A stretch of 64,000 bases of DNA from Nematopogon swammerdamellus (taxonomy: Eukaryota > Arthropoda > Insecta > Lepidoptera > Adelidae), in contig OX336343.1 in NCBI GenBank assembly GCA_946902875.1, positions 10,653,754 to 10,717,753 on the forward strand, written 5' to 3'. This document shows positions 54,795 through 64,000 of the stretch, piece after piece; within the stretch, counting starts at the first letter, position 1; each line of letters opens with the position of its first letter. A program made the position numbers and the translations under genes. The notes below the pieces were generated by a model. That model was not told the origin of the DNA, did no database searches, and worked only from the letters and a program-made list of their open reading frames with translations.

Positions 54795-54965
54795 ACGGAG
54801 GCGAAAGAAGCATCCTTTAAGGACAGGCTGGCTCATTTTGTGCCAGTTTTACAAGGGACAGTTCACAAAGAGCTTCTCGAGATTGTGCTGCGTTCCGGAG
54901 TCAGTCTGAAAGCGGCCTTATCTGCAAGGGCACCGCCTAGCGGAAGTTGCAAGCAACAAGATACG
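54795..54965 (+). CDS. Candidate exon of an unidentified gene (b)
   Basis: Exactly 57 codons between a good acceptor (TTATTTTCTCTAAAG) and donor ACG|GTATGA. The translation is TEAKEASFKDRLAHFVPVLQ, GTVHKELLEIVLRSGVSLKA, ALSARAPPSGSCKQQDT. The frame is unbroken and consistent with exon (a). No motif that I can name; an alpha-helical solenoid-like protein is only a guess. It could also be an exon of a degenerate gene copy. Confidence 0.4.
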
Positions 54966-56040
54966 GTATGACTATAGCTGATCTATTGTCAGACAAAACA
55001 CTGTAAGTCGTTTGGTTTTTTTTACGAACGCCGCCGGCATGTGGTATTTTGCCCGTGGGACAGAAAGTGCATTTGACACAGTGAACTCCACATTACCTCA
55101 CGAAACCACATTTGGCGAATTGCCATGCCAGACGGCAAGATTGTGGTAACCTTACCAAGGTTGTGTAATAAAGTCAGTTAAGAGCAGACAGGGGTTAGTC
55201 AAGTGAAAATTTTTCTCTATACAAAATCGTCTTTTAGGGCTTAAGTTTTCCTAGCCCCTAAAACTTGACCGATTTTTAGAATTCTTTTTTTTTTTAATAA
55301 GAACAGTCTAATCTACCTAGCTGTAATTTTTGTTGAGATTAAATATACGACGCTAGAGTTAAAAAATTGTTTTTTTTTAATGAAAAAAAAAATATTTTTT
55401 AATTTGTTGATGTCAAGAAGTTCATTAAGTTTTATTGAATCATTACTTTGTGTATAAAAAATATTACAACAAAAATAAAAATGGTATAAGGTTTAGAGGT
55501 CGGGAATACATAAGCACCGAAAAACAATTTTGACGTAATTTCTAGGTATATTAGCGGAGAGCGTGAAGCTGTCAATCTTGCGTTGGTGGGGAGTGCGCGT
55601 GACGAACAGAGACAGACAAATACCTAACATGTACCTACCTAACCTCAACACTCACTAACAAACAACTAACCTCACACCTCAACTAACAACTAACCTTTGC
55701 CTGCTCTTAACACGAACGCTCGAAGACCCCTGCGTTGGAGGAACGTACTCTCTGGTGTGAGCACTGAGGTGCCTTGCTGTTTGTGTTAGCCTGCCATCGA
55801 ATGCCTTAGGGATAGACAAATGCCAATGTCGATCGGATGGTACTGTACTGAATTACCCGTCGTTGTGTGGCAAAGTGGGCGTGTGTGTGTGTACCAATGA
55901 TTAGAATCTAGACCAAAATAATTTTCTGGAATGGATAGCTACAACAACCGTTATGTTAGCCCATAAGAGTTAGGTGAGGAAGGTGCCACGTCAGCGCTTC
56001 CGTTGGGTCGTTTCCAAAATATTTTTGTGTATCCTTTCCT
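54966..56040. other. Intron or intergenic DNA, nothing recognised
   Basis: Low-complexity AACTAACCTCACACC stretch at 55625-55700. No further exon identified downstream of candidate (b). Confidence 0.35.
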
Positions 56041-56255
56041 TACCTATAATAAAATCCAACGTCTGCTTTCTGTCTGAGTGTCTGAGTGTATGTCTGTCTG
56101 TCCGCTTATAACTCGAGAACCACTGAACCGATTTTAATAAAACAAAATTCTACGGATAGCTTGATTCTTGCCATCAACTATAGGCTACTTACTATCACGC
56201 TAAATGGCTTATGAGGTTAGCAGTGAAGTGAAATATGAGAGCGGGGCACAGCTAG
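56041..56255 (+). mobile_element. Short Helitron-like element, second family
   Basis: Starts CCTATAATAAAATCCAACG and ends GAGAGCGGGGCACAGCTAG followed by T. Close inverted copy of 33898-34118. Confidence 0.65.
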
Positions 56256-57301
56256 TATTTTTTATAAAATAAATTAAAGTATGAACGATTTAGACGCGAT
56301 AACCTCTCGACCATTATCAAAACCAAAAGCGAAACTCTTATCCAATAACATGATCAGAATCCTGAAAATTTGCATAAAATGGTAATTTCAGTGAGTGCAA
56401 AAAGGACGTAAAAGTAAATTTGTTTTATGGAACCTAACTGGTTGGGCACAACACCTGCTACGCCCGCCCGGCGCGCGTGATGTAAGCCAATCACATCTGT
56501 TCCTTTCTGAACTAAGTCCCAGTGCAGTGCTCCTATTTGGTAGTACATTAAACAAGAGTCTCTTTATTTATTTTTCAGGCGAGAGAAAGCAAACAGAACA
56601 TAATTATAAAAAAAATTACGGTACATACTTGACTTAATCTAGAAAACATCACACAAAACGTTGTACCTATCGCCAATATCATTCGTGTGCCCTAAATAAT
56701 AAAGTGTTTTTCAAATGGGTTACAGTGTTACCCCGTGACCAGCACATCAGTAGCTGCAGGGACTCGTAATGGTCCCGAATGGGTTTCGAGCTGGCTCGAT
56801 CGGCCCATTTCCTGCCCATAAACGTTACGTGAAGGCACTACGAGCGGTTATGAATACGTTGATAATTATGTAGAACCTTACCGAACTAAACAGTTCACTG
56901 CGTACCGTGGATAAACTCCATACGGAGAGTTTATATAACTGTGTGTGACAAGGCCCTACGGGGTGTAGGTGCTCTTCTCTAGAGTGAGCCGACCCTACAA
57001 TAATAAAATTGTTTGTAACTGAATCGGAGAACCTTGCCACACCTAGGGCTTGTAAATATTGTTAAAAATATTTTTTTATCGTGGACTGAATTTCGTACAT
57101 TAACCTGTTATTATCTGTATCTGTCGCTCACGCGTAAATATATTGGGTTACGCTCGCACAGATGCAATGACCGCCGTCTTAAGGGATTGCCAACCTTTTA
57201 CCCACCCACCGATTTAACCATCTAGGCGTCCCGCGACCCGCGCGGGTCTCACGAATCACTCTACGGCCACACGCCACGCGACCCGCGCGAGTCTCGGCGC
57301 G
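56256..57301. other. Intergenic DNA, nothing recognised
   Basis: A direct GC-rich duplication lies at 57229-57300 (GCGACCCGCGCGGGTCTC / GCGACCCGCGCGAGTCTC). No gene seen. Confidence 0.4.
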
Positions 57302-57505
57302 CGTCGCGGAATATATCGTGATCGATGAAATGGCGAAAGAAGTTGGTGTGGTGGTATTGAGATTACCTCCATACCACTGCGAGTTGAATAGCATAGAGTT
57401 GGTGTGGGCAGACGTTATGGGGTATGTGGCGAGGAAAAACACTACATTCAAGACGGCAGACGTCAAAAAACTGCTCCAGGAGGCCTTGTACTACATTGAA
57501 CAATA
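57302..57505 (+). pseudogene. DDE transposase C-terminal fragment (Tc1/pogo-like)
   Basis: The frame IDEMAKEVGVVVLRLPPYHC, ELNSIELVWADVMGYVARKN, TTFKTADVKKLLQEAL ends at TAA. RLPPYHCELNxIELxW is the segment around the third catalytic Asp/Glu in DDE_3-type transposases: the E of ELNSIELVW is retained and the usual 'NPIE' Pro is Ser. Everything upstream is missing. Such tails are common insect transposon debris; a domesticated exon cannot be excluded. Confidence 0.75.
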
Positions 57506-57569
57506 AACTCGCACTTAATACAAAAATGTTTGTGCCCACTGTCAGTAGGTAAACATACAATCAAAATCA

Positions 57570-57720
57570 TTGTACGAAATTCTTCCTGATCCACACCGCA
57601 CAACAACCTGGGTATCTTCAAAAGGCGTTTGAACAAAATATTGGCTGATAAAGTTTCCGCCTCATGTGCGGCAGGCATGGCTCCTCACTAAGCGCGGTGT
57701 CGTGAAGAGAGGTGTTATTG
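57570..57720 (+). pseudogene. Jockey-like LINE 3' scrap
   Basis: LGIFKRRLNKILADKVS-like translation, with a frameshift, followed by GCAGGCATGGCTCCTCAC. Same family tail as 5690-5940. Confidence 0.55.
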
Positions 57721-58589
57721 TCTGTGTGTGTCTGAGTGTTTTCATTCGATTTATTATTAGGCACAACCACCCATGTCAGCTATCTATAAAACAAAATTCA
57801 GTTTCATTTAAACCGTTATAAAGATACATTTTGAGAAGATTTAGCACCCTATATTTAACTTATGAATTTTGAAATACAAATTATGTTCGGATGGTTGAAG
57901 TTGAAAATAAAAAGGTTTTTCATTTACAGCTTTCATATTCTAGGTTGATTCAGAATCAAGGAGATATCTAGAAGGCTTCAGATTTTAATGTTTTATTTAC
58001 ACAAGTAATTTATTATTAGGGCAGAATAGAATATTTTTAAATCGAGAGGAAAGTCTTATCAAATTATTTATTAATTTTTTAAGACATTTATGATTAAACT
58101 CGTATTATTTCAAAGGAAACTCACAATTTTGCTAAGTTAATGAAAATGTAATTTATAAATCAACTGTAACCACACAAAGAGTGCAAAGATAGTACAATAA
58201 GAATTATAAATACTCAGTAATCATTGAAATTAGCCCCAGCAGCAAAAAAAAAAAATAACAAAAAGATTGAACGAACAAACCACTTTTCAACTTCCTCAGA
58301 ACAGAACTCACAAAGAGTTCATTAAAATCTTTGAAGTATTATATTATTTTGGGCAATGCTTCAAAAGGCTCCTAATGAATGAAAAAGTTAAAATAATTCT
58401 GTGCATACGTACAATCAGATTTAAAAGCTTAAGTATATATTATCAGTATCATAATTATATGTAAGATCGGCCCTCATGTACCTCATTGATTGATAAGTAC
58501 CACAGATTATTATTTGTGCGACTTACATAATATTATATCAATCTGGGAGAAAAATATGTGAAAATTATTTATTAAACCTGTCATATTAT
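57721..58589. other. AT-rich intergenic DNA
   Basis: Nothing recognised. Confidence 0.4.
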
Positions 58590-59213
58590 TATTTTTAGGG
58601 TTCCGTATCCACACGGAAGCTAAGCCTACGCCATCTGTTTGTCTGTCTGTCCGTTCGTTCGCCCTAGGGCTACATTTTCATAGAATATGTGTTATGGCGG
58701 ATATGCCAACAAATAATAAAAAACCAAAAATTAAAAAAATAAGGGCTTCCCATACAATAAACGTGCTAAGAATAGATTAGTACATGTTCACGCTACTTAA
58801 TAATAGATGGCTCCACAGGTAGTTTATATTGCAGGCAAACGATAGACGGATATGGTTTTTTGACAGGTATGGTATAGCGGAACTACGGAACCCTCCGTGC
58901 GTGAGTAAAACTAGCACTTGACCGATTTCTTATAAATGTGCTGTTGACTTGTACCTACCATTAAATATATATTTTTTACTAAGCCTACGCCGTCTGTCTG
59001 TTTGTCCGAGGGCGGTATCTCTTGAACTGTAGGTAGGTAGCCCGTTGAAATTTTCACAGAATATGTGGTATTATGGCCGATATACTTAACAGCAAATAAT
59101 AAAAATAAGAAAATGTAAAAAATTCACGGGGCCCCATACAAGTGGCGCTGACACATGGCGATACGGAACCCTCGGTGCGCGAGTTCGACTCGCACTTGAC
59201 CGGTTTTTCTTAT
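58590..59213 (+). repeat. Two dispersed repeat D copies in tandem
   Basis: Copy 1 is 58590-58932 (TTTTTAGGGTTCCGTATCCA ... CACTTGACCGATTTCTT). Copy 2 is 58975-59213 (left-truncated at TACTAAGCCTACGCCGTCTG, ending CACTTGACCGGTTTTTC). Confidence 0.75.
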
Positions 59214-59358
59214 CTCTTTTGTATACAGAACATAGATAATTTTTTTAATGATTTTTAAGGATACTATAAGTATACATATAGGGCTTTCGAGTTAGGTTTA
59301 TGTACATCATTTAAATCATTAATATTTTCCCGTATAAATGAAGGTATAACAAGGTATA

Positions 59359-59566
59359 ACTTGGTTATTTAAAGAAAGGGATTGAAAATGGCGGCATTTT
59401 ACAGCTGTACAGTCGGAATGCATTTTTTTTGCATAGTATATTTTTTTATTTGCAAATTTTTGTCTTGGAACAATTTGATTTATTTTCTTTAGACGGCAAT
59501 ACTGTGTGAGCGAGAGGCAAATAGGAGCTTCGCCATTTTCAATCCCTTTTTTTAATTAACCAGGTA
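59359..59566. mobile_element. MITE with about 35-bp terminal inverted repeats
   Basis: ACTTGGTTATTTAAAGAAAG then GGATTGAAAATGGCG on the left; CGCCATTTTCAATCCC then TTTTTTTAATTAACCAGGT on the right. 208 bp, non-coding. Confidence 0.8.
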
Positions 59567-60491
59567 GTATAGGATTTTATTAGTAAACTTTTACTTTCAC
59601 ATTTTATAAATACCATTAATTTTATATACTTGTGCATATAAAATTACTTTGCTATTATTTTATAAAGATTTTGCCGGATATTTTACCCAATGAATCCCAT
59701 AAGGGGATTACGAACAAAGCCAGAATTGGAAACGAAACCAACAGGAAATGAAATTGGATCGGTACATCCTTTCTAGGACACTTCAGAACATTTCAGTGCG
59801 GAGGTGCTAATCGGGCCTAGGCGTGGGAGATGGAACCTTTACATTGGATACGAATAAAGTGAGTTTTCATAACAAATTATGATTGAAATATTTATGACAA
59901 TGAATTTGCTAAATTCGTATGTAAGAATAGTTTTTTTAATCAGTTATTGATTATTAATGAATAACAAATTATTATTGCGTTTATAATTATGTTACTATTA
60001 CGTACTTTAATGAAGTTAACTGCGTTAGACATAGGTGAGTAGTTGTTAATCGTGCAGAGAATATAACTTCATTTTATAGTTAAATATTTATATTTTTTAT
60101 TAATTTAAATTATCATTCCCCCATTACGAATAGTATAAAAAGTGTAATTTTTTCCTTGCTAACATGAAAGACAATGTACTTAATTATAATAATTGGTACT
60201 GGTACACATAAGAGCATAATACTTATATGTTATGGTAACATTAGCAGAGCTACCTGCATTTTTTCAATTGAACCTGAGCGTTGTATTTATTTAAACCCGG
60301 AAATGAGCACACGGAATGTTTGTGTTTAAATAATGAGCGGGGAGTTGATCCACAAAGCAAAGCCTATGTATGGTAATACGACGCAAATCCACATTCTCGA
60401 GCGAGTAAGATACGGTTACAAAATTATTTGTGTGTGTAGCTTGTACTGTAGGCAAAATAATGAGTTTCGAGGAGAACGTTTGGCTTGGATT
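59567..60491. other. Intergenic DNA, nothing recognised
   Basis: AT-rich, overlapping short frames only. Confidence 0.4.
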
Positions 60492-60785
60492 TACACATGG
60501 AAACAAAAACTAAAATGAATGAGCGTCATCATCAAAATCATTGACCGGGAAGCAGAACCGGATCGGCAGGCCCGGCCGCCTAGGGTTGCCAATAGTATTT
60601 CAAAATAATCTTACTTTATTTTTGCTGGTCGGAGCATGACACATGGAAACAAAAACTAAAATGAATGAGCGTCATCATCAAAATCATTGACCGGGAAGCA
60701 GAACCGGACAGGCGGCAGGCCCGGCCGCCTAGGGTTGCCAATAATATTTCAAAATAATCTTACTTTGTTTTTGCTGGTCGGAGCA
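60492..60785. repeat. 147-bp tandem duplication
   Basis: ACACATGGAAACAAAAACTA starts both units (60492 and 60639). GGCCCGGCCGCCTAGGGTTG and TCTTACTTTxTTTTTGCTGG follow in both. The units differ by a handful of substitutions and a small GGCGGCA insertion. The right unit runs into a SINE-B tail. Confidence 0.9.
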
Positions 60786-60835
60786 TGTGCTCTGGCCCCT
60801 CTGACTCAGTCACCCATACCGGAATACAATACAAA
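60771..60835 (+). mobile_element. SINE-B 3' tail
   Basis: TTGCTGGTCGGAGCATGTGC, CCCCTCTGACTCAGTCACCC, CCGGAATACAATACAAAA. Confidence 0.7.
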
Positions 60836-60958
60836 AATTATAATCATGCGAGAGTGTGTGCACCAATAAATTCAAGATGCAAGTACAGGAATGGCTTCTT
60901 CACCTCATCGCACATTTTACGATCTTATCCAATGACTATTAATTTAATTAATAATCAA

Positions 60959-61337
60959 TCAATACTCAACACTAATACTAATAATAAATCTGTAAATGAT
61001 TGTCATGGAGTAAGTTACTTTCTTTTACGAGATACTGCATTTGTAGACTCTATGTATGATACTAAAATTAAATTGACGATTTTTAGAAATCTTTTCTATA
61101 TGTATGTATGTTCCTCCATAACTCTTAAACCGATCATCCGAATTCGATGAAACTTAGTACAAGCACATTTAACTATACGGGACACAGGATAAGCTAAATA
61201 AAATTCACTTCCGGTTACGATAGGATGTGGCTCTCATACAAACCCGCGCGCCGAAATAAAGGTACAGTAGCGGGCTTACTTACTTTCTTCGTTTTAAATA
61301 CGAATTTCACGCGAGCGAAGCTGCGGGCAAAAGCTAG
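60959..61337 (+). mobile_element. Simple, complete Helitron-like element (unamplified form)
   Basis: Starts TCAATACTCAACACTAATAC, carries the family body and then one short minisatellite-like piece, TTACTTACTTTCTTCG (61276-61291). It ends TTTCACGCGAGCGAAGCTGC then GGGCAAAAGCTAG followed by T. At about 380 bp this is the compact form of the large elements at 17544-20652 and 37958-40923. Confidence 0.75.
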
Positions 61338-61627
61338 TTTATAATAAATATTCGGAACAATCACTCGCCTTCCAAGGCGGCCGCCGCGCCGGCACGCAAC
61401 TGCGGCGAGTGGTTCAATCACAAGTCTTACGCAATCTAAAGACCAATCAAATCAACCCTATCAACTAAATTCACTTCTCAGTTTAAAACCAATCTTGCTT
61501 ATCGGCGAAATTATTTGATCGTCAAAGGAAATTTTGTCAATGAGATGGCAAGCCACTGAACGCAGAGTATATAAGTATGTAAATGTAATACGTATTATGC
61601 TATTTACAATGACAATATCAATTTACA

Positions 61628-61758
61628 GAGGCTGAGAGAGCGGAGGGTGCACGTGAGGGCGACGATGAGAGCGACCGGCGAAGCGATGCGACATCGAAAA
61701 TAATATTCATTCCAGCAGCGATATCTTTAGCTTACAGACAGCAGACAGAATATGCATT
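61628..61758 (+). CDS. Candidate exon of an unidentified gene (c)
   Basis: Between acceptor ATATCAATTTACAG and a possible donor ATTCCG|GGTAAAA, an open frame encodes EAERAEGAREGDDESDRRSD, ATSKIIFIPAAISLAYRQQTEYAFR. The acidic/basic stretch followed by a hydrophobic segment is protein-like. The donor is weak and the family is not recognised; the frame stays open into the putative intron to about 61817. Confidence 0.25.
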
Positions 61759-62139
61759 CCGGGTAAAATTAATTATTGTTTTTCCCAATTTAAATTGCTT
61801 ATTCCTTATGGCAGTTTAGCAGTATTCATTATGGCAGTCTCTTGAACTAAGAAATATATTTTCTTTAGAATCCTGTTCAATTCACTAACACCACTTATGA
61901 TTATCGTAGGACGCTATTACAAGCTGTAGCCAAAGTGTCGATGACGAAATACATAATTTTTTTAGTGTTTAACCTAAAAATCTTTTGAATAAATACCTTA
62001 ATGGTTGATTAAATCAATGTTTTTTAATCTTTTTAGTTTATTATTGGTTTTTGTGTTGTTTTTGTTTACTGTTCTTTCTGCGCGGAGTTTAGACACAGAA
62101 GTAAAATTTTAGGAGCATGACAGAGAAATGTACATCCCA

Positions 62140-62475
62140 GCCTGTTTACTACCATGGCCACATACTACCATACCACTACGAAGGTACTACCATAGCCGGT
62201 GCTCTAAAGAATTAGGTTCCCTCATCTCTCCTGCACCCATTCGTATCCGCCACACCTCCCGGACTCGCTCGGAACATTCATATGTTGTTGGCACCCTTCT
62301 AAACTTCTGACAACATTTCGCTTCTCGAAATCGTTCCTGTGTCGTACGGCGATAGTCTTGCGATAAGTGTGTTCTCTACCGCCTATACCTGGGGATCATC
62401 AAAAAGCGTGTTAATAAATTAGACGGTGGCCTTTTCCTTGCTTTATAGCTGGCATGGCGCCACGGTGGTGTTATT
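62140..62475 (+). pseudogene. Decayed Jockey-like LINE 3' end
   Basis: YYHSRCSKELGSLISPAPIR, RHTSRTRSEHSYVVG, then (shifted) F..RNRSCVVRR and GIIKKRVNKLDGG-like text. Parallels 10025-10660 (YYYDRCSDELASLFPPPPVR). Confidence 0.7.
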
Positions 62476-62819
62476 TATTGGCTGTGTCTGATCCTCCGTT
62501 GAACTTTGGGTAAAGCCGTCGACTGTCTATAAAAAAAATTAATTGAACCCGGGATACAAATGATCATCATTAAGCGACCAGTGTGGTGGTGAGTGTAGCC
62601 TTAAATTTCTTACGAGCAGCCTATCATGTTCGGTTCTCGAAAGGTATTGTAGCTTGATTATCTTGAAAATTAACTGATACCTTACAAGTAGGCCGCAACA
62701 ATTTGTAATAAGGTTGAAATACTTGTAGCTATACTATACGTAATACTAGCCGTGTACATATTTCTAAACATGTCGTCAAATTGAAATATTTCTATGTTGT
62801 CTAAATAAAAAAGCTTTGT
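62476..62819. other. Intergenic DNA, nothing recognised
   Basis: Sequence between the decayed LINE and a SINE-A copy. No exon or repeat could be supported. Confidence 0.35.
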
Positions 62820-63108
62820 CTTTTTTTTATGGAAACTGACACGGTTGGCTACATGACCTACAACATTTTTTTTATGGAAACTGACACGATTGGCTACATC
62901 ACCTACAACATCCGTGATGTCAGCCCATAACACCGGGTAAATCAGGTGCTATGTCAGTGCTTCCCTTCATTTAATGTCGGCTACACTTAACTGGACGGAA
63001 AACACGAACTATGTATTTACATAGCCGTTTCGACCGACGTTTCATTCAGTGTGGTGGTACCAACCTGGGCGGGATAAACCCTACCACGTAAGGTAAGAAG
63101 GGAAGGGT
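62820..63108 (-). mobile_element. SINE-A body and tail, with duplicated tail
   Basis: TTTTTTTATGGAAACTGACA occurs at 62824 and again at 62869, so the 3' tail is duplicated. The body reads to CTACCACGTAAGGTAAGAAG; the head is absent. Confidence 0.75.
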
Positions 63109-64000
63109 ATTTTATTAATATTTAATAAATTTTATCATTAATGTAGTATTTTTAATGCACTTAACCTTCTCAGAAAATTGAGTTTAATTTAAAATTATGT
63201 GTGAAAGAAAACTCGAAACATTCATACAATTATTAAATAGATAGATAAATAGAAATACTTTATGCCTCCAAAAAACATTTTACAGAAACAAGCTCGTTAT
63301 ATAATTTACACGAGGCGCAAAGGCGAACTTATCCTTTACAGGCATTTCTTCCAGACAACCTTTGGATGTTTGAGAGTCCTATGTTATGAAATATTATAAG
63401 TAGGTCTACTACCTAAAAGATGTGAGTGTGGGAATGTAAAATACAATATAATGAATATAAATATAATGTACTCTATTAAATAAGTACCTACGTACTAGTT
63501 AATTAAAAAGTATACATGAATACATAATATGAATTACAGTTAATATAAGATAAAATACTATCCATTCAATATATTCCAATAAATATCCATTCAAGCTTAA
63601 AATATTTTTTTAGCTATTGATTTCATTAGATAATAATATTGAAGTATTTATTTATCCTTTATATCTTATTTTCTGTATTTCATCAATGTTTATATAAGCC
63701 GGGTACCTACTTAAAACATAATTCAATTACATATTATGTACTTAATAGTTACTTCGTAACAGATAAATCGCTCCATAGAAACATTTCCTACCTTCGGGCT
63801 TTAATAGTCTACTGTTTCACGTCGCCAATCGCTGCGTGCGAAAATCTACCTTAACGATCGAGTGTAAAGTGATTATTGCTTTGCAGCTGCTCCGCGCGGC
63901 TGTATATATTCTTTGGGCAGCCCATTGAAATTCACCGCCGGCGGTGCGCCGGGCGGTAGGTAGTTAGCGCGCGCAAGTACATAGAGTGCGTGAGGCCTGA
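63109..64000. other. AT-rich intergenic DNA ending in a GC-rich patch
   Basis: No exon supported. 63885-64000 turns GC-rich (ACCGCCGGCGGTGCGCCG, AGCGCGCGCAAG) next to TGTATATATTCTTTGGGC, which might be a promoter-proximal region for a gene beyond the window. This is only a suggestion. Confidence 0.3.

Noticed and set aside
57179..57678. Several - strand frames over 57.2-57.7 kb
   Set aside because: They are antisense to the transposase tail and the LINE scrap on the + strand.

Overview
This is a nuclear genomic window from a moth or butterfly (Lepidoptera). The base composition is AT-rich and coding density is very low. The window is crowded with short interspersed repeats of kinds I associate with lepidopteran genomes, long intergenic stretches and intron-containing genes. 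The recognisable host proteins are insect types: an insect GMC oxidoreductase and an insect allatostatin-A-type neuropeptide receptor. Species cannot be assigned from sequence alone.

Only two host genes can be supported firmly. (1) On the + strand, a three-exon FAD-dependent GMC oxidoreductase (23265-23412, 24665-24798, 26850-28433) joins in frame to a protein of about 621 residues with all the family motifs. It is followed by a polyadenylation signal at 28463-28468. (2) On the - strand, the last two coding exons of a class A peptide GPCR (45116-44961 and 43514-43407) join in phase. They give transmembrane helix 7, helix 8 and a tail ending in ...NGSCHDIV; the best fit is an allatostatin A receptor. 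Its earlier exons are not visible in the 19 kb upstream that this window contains. Three weaker candidate exons on the + strand (54518-54671 with 54795-54965, and 61628-61758) look like host coding sequence, but I do not recognise them.

Most of the rest is mobile DNA. There are decayed non-LTR retrotransposon 3' ends (Jockey/R1-like and RTE-like), a Tc1-like element, a DDE transposase tail and foldback MITEs. Two SINE families carry tRNA-like heads; one of them also has a 5S-rRNA-like segment. A very abundant repeat ends in a CCGGCCAAGTGCGAG motif. There are also Helitron-like elements that begin TCAATACTAATAA and end in a GC-rich hairpin plus CTAG.

The most striking structure is a set of Helitron-like elements that have grown arrays of a roughly 67-bp GC-palindromic minisatellite (1-735, 18940-20615, 30400-32090, 38005-39880). 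Inside three of them the array flips orientation, so the element folds into a long imperfect hairpin. Short non-amplified relatives (60959-61337, 46039-46956) hold about one monomer and look like the progenitor form.

Layout: 1-783 satellite end; 784-5690 repeat-poor AT-rich DNA; 5690-12270 TE cluster; 12270-17540 mixed repeats; 17544-20652 composite Helitron-like element; 21-23 kb repeats; 23265-28433 GMC gene; 28.5-37.9 kb TE debris with the 30364-32140 foldback array; 37958-40923 second composite element in the opposite orientation; 41-45.2 kb receptor 3' end; 45.2-64 kb nested TEs and candidate exons.
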